A DNA stretch of 5,713 nucleotides from Paracoccaceae bacterium (lineage in GTDB: Bacteria; Pseudomonadota; Alphaproteobacteria; Rhodobacterales; Rhodobacteraceae): the NCBI GenBank assembly GCA_024304875.1, contig JAMWZF010000206.1:1-5713 (forward strand), read 5' to 3'. The translations under genes and the position numbers were made by a program. Numbering within the stretch: the stretch's first letter is position 1; the number at the start of each line of letters is the position of its first letter. Shown piece after piece: positions 1 through 5,713 of this stretch. The notes below the pieces were generated by a model that ran no database searches, had not been told where the DNA came from, and saw only the letters and a program-made list of their open reading frames with translations.

Positions 1-64
1 GGGCGGGCCGGGCCCCGCCGTACGGGCGCCGACTTTCACGCCCCCACGGCATAGAGGGCGCTCC

Positions 65-139
65 AAAAGAATGAGTATTTGAGCCAGCCCGAACCACAAG
101 GCGTCCGCACTGTTGCTTCGGGCTGGTTCAAATACTCAT
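65..139 (-). terminator. Probable stem-loop terminator downstream of murJ (minus direction)
   Basis: Bases 71-93 and 117-139 form a 23-bp inverted repeat with a 23-nt loop (94-116). The only imperfection is pair 83/127: a G·U wobble in a plus-strand RNA and a C·A mismatch in a minus-strand RNA. Read in the murJ direction, the stem is followed at once by TCTTTT (70 to 65), a short U-rich run as expected of a Rho-independent terminator. The stem begins 60 nt past the murJ stop codon. The large loop and interrupted T-tract are not ideal, so it may instead be a dispersed intergenic palindrome that also helps termination or protects the transcript 3' end. Read in the plus direction no T-tract follows. 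Confidence 0.62.
71..139. repeat. Intergenic palindrome, copy 1 (related to 3132-3213)
   Basis: This is the same stem-loop as the terminator call, listed because it appears to be repeated. Its left arm (71-93) matches bases 3131-3153 at 17 of 23 positions. Shared parts are the outer ATG-GT-TTTG portion and the inner GCCAG-GAA portion. Both right arms begin CTTC, contain CTGG and then AAATA. The A/T-rich outer stem stands out against the surrounding GC-rich DNA. I infer a family of dispersed palindromes like those recalled from other Rhodobacterales genomes; no search was done. Confidence 0.5.
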
Positions 140-198
140 CTTCGGGAGTCCGGCCAGCGTCCCGCGACGCGCTTGCGACCTGGCCCGCAAGGCGGGGT

Positions 199-1743
199 TC
201 AGCCCGCCCCCCGCCGCACCGCGCCCCGGAAGTCCGACAGCCGGAAGGCGCCGAGCAGCGCGCCGCCGCCGAAGTAGACGAGCATGCCGATCAGGACGAG
301 CAGGGCCAGCGCCAGCCCGCGTCCCGGCCCGGCCAGCCAGGGCGCCATGGCCAGAGCCGCGCCGTAGAGCACCGCCCCCATCAGCGCCGAGGCGGCAAGG
401 ATCCGCGGCAGCCGCGCCCGGAACCGCGGGTCCAGCAGCGCCCCGTCGCCCATCTTCCGGCTCCCCCGCCAGAGCAGCCAGGCCATCGCCCAGCCCGCAA
501 CGGTCGCCCCCCAGGCGGCGGCAAGGTAGCCGACGACGGGGGCCAGCCCGATGGCGATCCCGGCGTTCACCACCATCGCCACCAGCGCGTAGCGGAAGGG
601 GGACCGCGTGTCCTCGCGCGCGAAGAACAGCGGCTGGAGCGCCTTCTGCAGCACGAAGGCCGGCAGGCCGAGCCCGTAGACCGCCACCGCGAAGGCCGTG
701 TTCACCGTGTCCTCGGCGCCGAAGGCTCCGCGCTCGTAGAGGACCGAGACCAGCGGCCCCGGGATGACGGCCAACGCCACCGCGGCGGGCACGGTCAGGG
801 CCAGCGAGAACTCGGTCGCCCGGCTGAAGGCGTGCTGCCCGCCCGGCGTGTCCCCGGCCCGCAGCCGGCGCGACAGCTCTGGCAGCAGGACGACACCAAC
901 GGCGATCCCCACCACACCGAGCGGCAGCTGGTAGAGCCGATCGGCGAGGGACAGCCAGACGATGGCTCCGTCGAAGAAGCTCGCCACCTGCCGGCCGACG
1001 AGCAGGTTCACCTGCACGACCCCCCCTGCCAGCGCGGCCGGGGCGGCGATGACGGCGAGGCGTTTCATCTCCGGGGTCCAGCGCGGGCGCACCGGCGTCA
1101 GGCGGTATCCGGCCCGCGCCGCCGCCCACCAGACGAGGGCCATCTGGGCGACACCGCCCAGCGGCACGGTGATCGCCAGTGCCAAGCCGAAGTCCCACCC
1201 CGACGGCGCGCCGACAAGCAGGGCACCGATGAAGGCCAGGTTCAACAGGACCGGCGCGGCCGCCGCCGCCACGAAGCGCCCGGCGGCGTTCAGCACCCCC
1301 GATAAAAGCGCTGCCAGCGAGATGAACAGGATATAGGGGAAGGCGATCCGGCCGTAGAGGACGGCAAGATCGAACCTCTCGTCCCCCACGAAACCCGAGG
1401 CCATGGCGAAGACCAGCCAGGGCATCGCGATCACCGCAACGACGGTGAAGACGACCAGCACGGTCGCCAGCCCGGACATGGCCTGCCTGGCGAAGTCCTC
1501 CGCCCCCTCGCCGCCCTCCAGCTTCTTGGAGAACATGGGCACGAAGGCCATGTTGAACGCCCCCTCGGCAAAGAACCGGCGGAACATGTTCGGCAGGGCG
1601 AAGGCGACAAGGAAGGCTTCGGCCACCGGCCCGGATCCCAGGAAGGCGGCGATCAGGATGTCGCGTGCAAAGCCGAGGACCCGGCTCATCAAGGTCCAGA
1701 GGCCGACGGTGAGGAAGCCGGAGATGAGGCGGACAGGTCGCAT
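199..1743 (-). CDS. murJ: Lipid II flippase MurJ (MviN family)
   Basis: A complete 514-aa inner-membrane protein that moves the peptidoglycan precursor lipid II from the cytoplasmic to the periplasmic face; it belongs to the MOP exporter superfamily. It is hydrophobic throughout, with roughly 14 apparent membrane segments. The family signature near the N-terminus is clear: SRVLGFARD (residues 20-28), LPNMFRRFFAEGAF (50-63) and ADRL (267-270). By alignment from memory to E. coli MurJ, the cavity arginines R18, R24, R52 and R270 correspond to R21, R27, R55 and R269. E. coli D39 is replaced by E42 and E273 by Q272. The ATG at 1743 is chosen because MurJ homology begins right there; an in-frame extension to 1866 adds 41 residues with no family character. 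Ribosome binding is weak: only AGAG at 1756-1753, 9 nt upstream. The gene is divergent from the EEP gene across 168 bp, and a stem-loop follows its stop. Length matches the family's usual 500-530 aa. Confidence 0.97.
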   Translation of the reverse strand: MRPVRLISGFLTVGLWTLMSRVLGFARDILIAAFLGSGPVAEAFLVAFALPNMFRRFFAEGAFNMAFVPMFSKKLEGGEGAEDFARQAMSGLATVLVVFTVVAVIAMPWLVFAMASGFVGDERFDLAVLYGRIAFPYILFISLAALLSGVLNAAGRFVAAAAAPVLLNLAFIGALLVGAPSGWDFGLALAITVPLGGVAQMALVWWAAARAGYRLTPVRPRWTPEMKRLAVIAAPAALAGGVVQVNLLVGRQVASFFDGAIVWLSLADRLYQLPLGVVGIAVGVVLLPELSRRLRAGDTPGGQHAFSRATEFSLALTVPAAVALAVIPGPLVSVLYERGAFGAEDTVNTAFAVAVYGLGLPAFVLQKALQPLFFAREDTRSPFRYALVAMVVNAGIAIGLAPVVGYLAAAWGATVAGWAMAWLLWRGSRKMGDGALLDPRFRARLPRILAASALMGAVLYGAALAMAPWLAGPGRGLALALLVLIGMLVYFGGGALLGAFRLSDFRGAVRRGAG

Positions 1744-1845
1744 GGGGCACTGCTCTGGTTTTCCGGATGGCCTAGCCGGTTTGGGCCTCCGGGGGAAGGC
1801 GGCATTGGCTGAGATCCCGTGCAGGGCGGGGCGGGAAACCCTGAC

Positions 1846-1874
1846 CCGACCCCGCGTCATCGCCATGGTAAGCT
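1846..1874 (+). promoter_or_regulatory. Candidate sigma-70 promoter for the EEP gene
   Basis: TAAGCT at 1869-1874 keeps the most conserved -10 positions (T, A and the final T) and is preceded by TGG (1866-1868), giving an extended -10. Exactly 17 bp upstream lies CCGACC (1846-1851), which shares only GAC with the -35 consensus. Transcription would start near 1881, giving a leader of about 30 nt. The call rests on a short, imperfect match in GC-rich DNA. No equally good candidate was found for murJ on the opposite strand of this gap; the best there was TAGGCC at 1774-1769 with a very poor -35. Confidence 0.33.
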
Positions 1875-1897
1875 GCCGGGGTCAGATGGGACCAGCC

Positions 1898-1905
1898 GGG
1901 AGGGA
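1898..1905 (+). promoter_or_regulatory. Strong Shine-Dalgarno site fixing the EEP start codon
   Basis: GGGAGGGA contains the GGAGG core and ends 6 nt before the ATG at 1912. This is ideal placement, and it decides for the 1912 start over the in-frame ATG at 1819, whose 31 extra residues are rich in Pro, Gly and Arg and lie upstream of the first beta strand of the fold. Confidence 0.8.
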
Positions 1906-1911
1906 CCGCCC

Positions 1912-3054
1912 ATGAAGATCGCCGCCTTCAATGTCGAGAACCTCTTCGACCGCGCCAAGGTCTTCAACGACGACACCGGCGCGCACCAAGGCGTGCTGGA
2001 CGCCCATGCCGAGCTCTCCAAGCTCTTCGAGCAGGAGGTCTACGCCGCCGCCGACAAGGCCCGGATGCTGGAGTTGATGGAGACCCTCGGGATCCTCAAC
2101 GACAACGAGGGGTCCTTCGTGATCCTCCGCAAGATCCGGGGCCGGATCATCGCCCGCCCGCGCGACCGCACCAAACGGCGCGAGATCGTGGCGGAGGGCC
2201 GGAACGACTGGATCGGATGGGTCGAACTCAAGACAGAGGCGGTGGACGAGACCGCTATCCTGCTGACCGCCCGCTGCATCTTCGATGTGGGCGCCGACGT
2301 GATCGTCCTGATCGAGGCGGAGAGCCGGCCGGTCCTCAAGATGTTCCAGCAGCGCATGGCCGAGAAGCTCGCCCTGCCCGAGACCTACCCGCACCTGATG
2401 CTGGTCGACGGCAACGACAGCCGCGGCATCGACGTCGGGCTCGCGACCCGCGCCGGCTATCCCATCGAGCGGGTGCGCAGCCACGCCGACGCGGTGAAAC
2501 CCGACGGCTTCCCGATCTTCTCGCGCGATTGCCCGGAATACGAGGTGACGACGCCCTCTGGCCGGACGGTCATGCTGCTTGGTAACCACTTCAAGTCCAA
2601 GTACGGAGGCAACGATCCGTCCTCGCGGGCCAAGCGCCGCGCCCAGGCCGAGGCGGTGCGGGATTACTACCATCGTCTCCGCGCCGAGGGGCAGGACTTC
2701 GTCGCCGTCCTCGGCGACCTCAACGACACGCCGGACAGCGAGGAGCTGGCGCCGCTCCTCGGCGGCACGGACCTCCGGGACGTCTCGGACCATCCCGCCT
2801 TCACCGAAGTCGAGTTCGAGGTGGACAACGGCAACCGCGGGATCGGCACCATCGGCCTGGGAAACGACGGCGACAAGATCGACTACCTCCTGCTCTCGCC
2901 CGCCCTCTGGGACCGGGTGCAGCGCGGCGGCCTGTTCCGCAAGGGCGCCTGGCCCGGCTCGCGCCCGCCCCGGTGGGAGGTCTATCCCGAACTCACCGCC
3001 CCGCATCACGCCGCCTCGGACCACCACCTGATCTGGGCCGAGATCGACATCTGA
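1912..3054 (+). CDS. Endonuclease/exonuclease/phosphatase (EEP, DNase I-fold) family protein
   Basis: A complete 380-aa metal-dependent phosphodiesterase-fold protein; its substrate is unknown. The expected EEP active-site elements occur in order: N7 in FNVENLF; E135 in ADVIVLIEAES; D174 in RGIDVGLATR; N225 and H226 in GNHFKSKYGG; D269 and N271 in GDLND; D324 in DKIDYLLLS; and D370-H371 in ASDHHLIW at the C-terminus. N7, E135, GDLND and the terminal DH correspond to E. coli exonuclease III N7, E34, D151/N153 and D258/H259. The catalytic set looks intact, so the enzyme should be active on DNA, RNA or a phosphoester. An extra region of about 100 residues (14-120), predicted helical around 26-60 and basic at 73-90, separates the first two motifs. 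There is no signal peptide, since the first beta strand starts at residue 2, so it is probably cytoplasmic. It is transcribed divergently from murJ and convergently with glnD. Codon use resembles its neighbours, with no sign of recent transfer. Confidence 0.92.
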   Translation: MKIAAFNVENLFDRAKVFNDDTGAHQGVLDAHAELSKLFEQEVYAAADKARMLELMETLGILNDNEGSFVILRKIRGRIIARPRDRTKRREIVAEGRNDWIGWVELKTEAVDETAILLTARCIFDVGADVIVLIEAESRPVLKMFQQRMAEKLALPETYPHLMLVDGNDSRGIDVGLATRAGYPIERVRSHADAVKPDGFPIFSRDCPEYEVTTPSGRTVMLLGNHFKSKYGGNDPSSRAKRRAQAEAVRDYYHRLRAEGQDFVAVLGDLNDTPDSEELAPLLGGTDLRDVSDHPAFTEVEFEVDNGNRGIGTIGLGNDGDKIDYLLLSPALWDRVQRGGLFRKGAWPGSRPPRWEVYPELTAPHHAASDHHLIWAEIDI

Positions 3055-3098
3055 CGGAGCAGGGCGGCGGGCCGCGCCACGCCTTGCCCGCGCATGAC

Positions 3099-3110
3099 AC
3101 CGGGCCCGGT
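3099..3110. repeat. Perfect 12-bp GC palindrome
   Basis: ACCGGGCCCGGT is fully self-complementary and lies 45 bp past the EEP stop codon. With no unpaired loop it is a poor RNA hairpin, so a DNA-level dyad (protein site) or chance in GC-rich DNA are the alternatives. No second copy was noticed in the window. Confidence 0.35.
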
Positions 3111-3131
3111 CACCCGGGCGCATCGGGCAGA

Positions 3132-3213
3132 TGCGTTTTTGGGCCAGAATGAAGCAGGGGAGCCGTCTTCTCGAGGGCGCGCGCTCCTCCCTTCATTCTG
3201 GCAAATAAACGCA
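3132..3213. repeat. Intergenic palindrome, copy 2, between convergent EEP and glnD genes
   Basis: Arms 3132-3154 and 3191-3213 pair at 20 of 23 positions, with mismatches at 3139/3206, 3141/3204 and 3142/3203. The inner 12 bp (3143-3154 with 3191-3202) are perfect. The 36-nt loop (3155-3190) can extend the stem by about 7 more pairs (3157-3163 with 3183-3189, one G·U). The element is A/T-richer than its surroundings and resembles the palindrome at 71-139. It lies 77 nt past the EEP stop and 75 nt past the glnD stop, nearly centred between them. It could serve both transcripts as a 3'-end or bidirectional termination element, but neither strand has a T-tract after the stem, so a classical intrinsic terminator is not shown. 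Confidence 0.65.
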
Positions 3214-3288
3214 CTTCCCGGTCCGTCGGGGACGCTGGTGCCGGGATGGCGCGGGTGCCCGAACGGCGGCACTTGCCCCGCCGCGCCG

Positions 3289-5713
3289 TCAGCTGCGCGC
3301 GCGCTCGGCCCCGGCCTCGATGGCGCGGCGGAGGCGGTCCTCCAGGGTCTTCTGCTTGGCCTCGCTGTAGAACTTCAGGCCGAACATGTCCTTGACGTAG
3401 AAGGTATCCACCACCTGCTCGCCGTAGGTCGCGATGACGGCGGAGGCGATGTAGACGTTGGCATTCGCCAGCGTCCGGGTCAGGTCGTGCAGGAGGCCCG
3501 GGCGGTCGCGGGTGTCCACCTCGACGATGGTGTAGATGTCCGACCCGTCGTTGTCCCAGCTGATGTTGGTCGGCACGCGGAAGGCGCGCTCGCGTTTCTT
3601 CAACTTGTCGCGGTCGGCGAACTCCTCGCGCGGGCGGACCTCGCCCTGAAGGGTGCGTTCGATCATCCGGCGCAGGCGCGGCAGGCGGTTCTCGTCGTAG
3701 GGATGGCCCTCGCCGTCCTGCACCCAGAAGGCCGCGGTGGCAAAGCCGTCCTTGGTGGTGAAGGTGCGCGCGTCCACCACGTTGGCGCCCACCAGGGTCA
3801 GCGCCCCGCACATCCGGCTGAAGATGCCGGGATGGTCCGCCATGGCAAAGCAGACGCGGGTCGCGTCCCGGTCGTGGTCCGGCGTCAGGTCGATCCGGAT
3901 CTCCTCGTTGCCGATGCCGCGCAGGAGGTGGGCGAAATCGACGTGGGCGGTGACGTGCAGGCCCTGCCAGTAGGGGTCGTAGTGGCGGGCGGTCTCGGCC
4001 CGGATGTCCTTCTGCGGCCAGTCCGACAGGGCGGCGCGCAGGTTCCGCTTGGCCTCGGCCCCCCGCTCCTCGCGGTTCAGCGCCTCGAGACCGTTCTCGA
4101 GCGCGTTGCGGGTCTGCCGGTAGAGCGCCCGGATCAGTGCCGCCTTCCAGTTGTTCCAGACCCCGGGGCCGACGCCGCGGATGTCGCAGACGGTCAGGAC
4201 GCAGAGCAGGTCCAGCCGCTCCTTGGTCTTCACCGCCTTGGCGAAGTCGCGCACGGTGCGCGGATCCGCGATGTCCCGCTTCTGGGCCATGTCGGACATC
4301 AGCAGGTGATAGCGCACCAGCCACTCCAGCGTCTCGACCTCCTTCTTCTTGAAGCCGAACCGGGGGGCGATGCTGCGAGTGATGCGGGCGCCGACGACCG
4401 AATGATCCTCGGGCCGGCCCTTGCCGATGTCGTGCAAGAGGACGGCGGCGTAGAGCAGCTTGCGGTTGACCCCGGACTTCAGGATCTTCGACGCGATCGG
4501 AAGCTCCTCGGTCAGCTCCTCCCGCTCGATCCTGCTGAGGTGGCTGATGCACTGGATGGTGTGTTCGTCCACCGTGTAGTGGTGGTACATGTTGAACTGC
4601 ATCATCGCCACGATCGGTTCGAACTCCGGGATGAAGGCGCCCAGCATGCCCAGCTCGTTCATCCGGCGCAGCGCCCGTTCGGGATTGCCGTGTTTCAGCA
4701 GGGTGTCGAAGAAGATCCGGTTCGCCTCCGGGCTCTCGCGCGTCGCCTTGTCCACCCGCTTGAGGTTGGCCGAGAGCAGGCGCATCGCATCGGGGTGCAG
4801 CAGAGTGCCGGTGCGCAGGGCCTCCTCGAAGATGCGGATCAGATTGATCGGATCGGCGAGGAAGGCCTCGACGTCGTCCACCGTCAGCCGGTTCTGCAGG
4901 ATCGCGTAGGGCGGCTTGGCCTTCTTGCGGCGGCCGAGCAGACGCGTCAGCATCGGCTCGGACTTGGTGTGCCGCGCCTCGAGGTCGGTCAGCATGATCC
5001 GCGTCAGCTCGCCCACCCGGGTGGCATGGCGGAAGTAGGCCTGCATGAAATGCTCCACCCCGCGCCGCCCGGCCTTGTCCTCGTAGCCCAGCCGCTCGGC
5101 CACCTCGACCTGCATGTCGAAGGTCAGCTGGTCCTGCGCCCGGTCGGTCAAGAGGTGCAGGTGGCAGCGCACGGCCAGGAGAAAGGCCTCGGCGGCGCGG
5201 AAGACGTCCAGCTCGTCGGGGCGGAAGACGCCGATGTCGACGAGGTCGATCACCCGGTCCTTGTGGTGGACGTAGCGGGCGATCCAGTAGAGCGATTGCA
5301 GGTCGCGCAGGCCGCCCTTGCCCTCCTTCACGTTGGGCTCGACGACGTAGCGCTGGCCGCCCTGCTTGCGGTGCCGTTCGGCGCGCTCCTCCAGCTTGGC
5401 CTCGATGAACTCGGCCTCGGTGCCCGCGAAGAGGTCCGACTTGAGGCGGCGGGTCAGCTCGGTGGCGAGGTCGGCGTCCCCTGCGAGGTGGCGCATCTCG
5501 AGCAGGGAAGTCCGGATCGTCATGTCATCGCGGCCGAGGCGCAGGCAGTCCTTGACCGTCCGGCTGGCGTGGCCAACCTTCAGCTTCAGGTCCCAGAGCA
5601 TGTAGAGCATCGTTTCGATCGCGCTCTCGGCCCAGGGGGTGATCTTGTAGGGAGTGAGGAACAGAAGGTCGACGTCGGAATGGGGCGCCATTTCGGCCCG
5701 GCCGTAGCCGCCG
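3289..5713 (-). CDS. glnD: PII uridylyltransferase / uridylyl-removing enzyme GlnD, N-terminus off the window
   Basis: The C-terminal 807 residues of the bifunctional cytoplasmic nitrogen sensor. It uridylylates PII proteins (GlnB/GlnK) when glutamine is low and removes UMP when glutamine is high, so setting glutamine synthetase activity and NtrBC signalling. The frame stays open to the right edge, so the ATG at 5691 is internal. Codons at 5712-5692 read GGYGRAE and complete the nucleotidyltransferase signature GGYGRAEMAPHSDVDLL, with two metal-binding aspartates. Counting that Met as residue 1, the order is: rest of the transferase domain; linker motif VKEGKGGLRDLQ (121-132); HD hydrolase domain, with DEHT (375-378), HD (420-421) and DH (429-430) for UMP removal; then ACT1 (about 611-690) and ACT2 (about 719-795), the glutamine-sensing pair. 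Both activities look intact. Given the family's usual 890-940 aa, roughly 80-130 residues are missing. The stop is TGA (3291-3289), and the gene converges on the EEP gene. Confidence 0.97.
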   Translation of the reverse strand, partial: GGYGRAEMAPHSDVDLLFLTPYKITPWAESAIETMLYMLWDLKLKVGHASRTVKDCLRLGRDDMTIRTSLLEMRHLAGDADLATELTRRLKSDLFAGTEAEFIEAKLEERAERHRKQGGQRYVVEPNVKEGKGGLRDLQSLYWIARYVHHKDRVIDLVDIGVFRPDELDVFRAAEAFLLAVRCHLHLLTDRAQDQLTFDMQVEVAERLGYEDKAGRRGVEHFMQAYFRHATRVGELTRIMLTDLEARHTKSEPMLTRLLGRRKKAKPPYAILQNRLTVDDVEAFLADPINLIRIFEEALRTGTLLHPDAMRLLSANLKRVDKATRESPEANRIFFDTLLKHGNPERALRRMNELGMLGAFIPEFEPIVAMMQFNMYHHYTVDEHTIQCISHLSRIEREELTEELPIASKILKSGVNRKLLYAAVLLHDIGKGRPEDHSVVGARITRSIAPRFGFKKKEVETLEWLVRYHLLMSDMAQKRDIADPRTVRDFAKAVKTKERLDLLCVLTVCDIRGVGPGVWNNWKAALIRALYRQTRNALENGLEALNREERGAEAKRNLRAALSDWPQKDIRAETARHYDPYWQGLHVTAHVDFAHLLRGIGNEEIRIDLTPDHDRDATRVCFAMADHPGIFSRMCGALTLVGANVVDARTFTTKDGFATAAFWVQDGEGHPYDENRLPRLRRMIERTLQGEVRPREEFADRDKLKKRERAFRVPTNISWDNDGSDIYTIVEVDTRDRPGLLHDLTRTLANANVYIASAVIATYGEQVVDTFYVKDMFGLKFYSEAKQKTLEDRLRRAIEAGAERARS

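Noticed and set aside
79..1305. 408-aa plus-strand reading frame opposite murJ
   Set aside because: It is very rich in Arg, Pro, Gln and Gly with no recognisable fold. It lies antisense to a well-supported murJ and runs through stem-loop 1; it is a GC-driven shadow.
128..1750. 540-aa minus-strand frame overlapping murJ
   Set aside because: It is a frame-shifted reading of the same strand as murJ, with Arg/Ala/Gly-rich translation and no domain; the murJ frame carries all conserved motifs.
1819..1911. Longer N-terminus for the EEP protein from the ATG at 1819
   Set aside because: The extra 31 residues are disordered-looking and not a signal peptide, and the strong ribosome binding site at 1898-1905 points to the ATG at 1912.
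1882..3123. 413-aa minus-strand frame opposite the EEP gene
   Set aside because: It is antisense to intact EEP catalytic motifs, and its translation is low in complexity with no family resemblance.
3132..3213. Insertion sequence or miniature transposon remnant
   Set aside because: There are inverted arms but no transposase, no evident target-site duplication flanking the arms, and too little internal sequence; a stem-loop repeat explains it better.
3255..3272. Small GTGCC/GGCAC hairpin as a glnD terminator
   Set aside because: It has only a 5-bp stem, no T-tract, and such pairs are expected by chance in this composition.
3110..4552. 480-aa minus-strand frame overlapping glnD
   Set aside because: It is a shifted frame of glnD, Arg/Pro/Gly-rich, and passes through stem-loop 2; the glnD frame has clear HD and ACT domains.
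5689..5691. ATG as the start of glnD
   Set aside because: The frame is open upstream, and the codons at 5712-5692 (GGYGRAE) complete the nucleotidyltransferase signature, so this Met is internal and the true start is outside the window.

Overview
The window is very GC-rich. All three real genes use codons ending mostly in G or C, which leaves long spurious ORFs on the opposite strands. The encoded proteins (a GlnD with paired ACT domains, a MurJ, and a DNase I-fold protein) point to an alphaproteobacterium. The GlnD and MurJ sequence style and the intergenic hairpins suggest the Rhodobacterales (Paracoccaceae/Roseobacteraceae). That placement is inference from memory, not a database result.

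Layout, left to right. Bases 1-64 are a short edge fragment that cannot be assigned. Bases 65-139 hold a 23-bp stem-loop followed, in the minus direction, by a short T-tract; this is a probable terminator for murJ. murJ (lipid II flippase, 514 aa) lies at 199-1743 on the minus strand. A 168-bp divergent gap (1744-1911) carries a candidate promoter and a strong ribosome binding site for a plus-strand gene at 1912-3054. That gene encodes a 380-aa endonuclease/exonuclease/phosphatase (EEP, DNase I-fold) protein of unknown substrate. A 234-bp gap between convergent genes (3055-3288) holds a perfect 12-bp GC palindrome and a second long stem-loop. The remainder, 3289-5713 on the minus strand, is the C-terminal part of glnD (PII uridylyltransferase/uridylyl-removing enzyme). 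Its N-terminus lies beyond the right edge, and the window opens exactly at the nucleotidyltransferase signature.

Functionally, glnD is the nitrogen-status sensor that modifies PII proteins, and murJ flips the peptidoglycan precursor lipid II. From memory, the two are neighbours in the same direction in many alphaproteobacteria (glnD-murJ, often then trpS). Here an EEP gene stands between them in reverse orientation, so murJ cannot be a simple downstream cistron of glnD and probably has its own promoter. The most notable non-coding signal is the pair of stem-loops at 71-139 and 3132-3213. Their left arms match at 17 of 23 positions and both sit beyond gene 3' ends, so they look like two members of one dispersed intergenic palindrome family. 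I saw no CRISPR array, tRNA, rRNA, insertion sequence or phage gene, and no evidence of a new defence or biosynthetic system.
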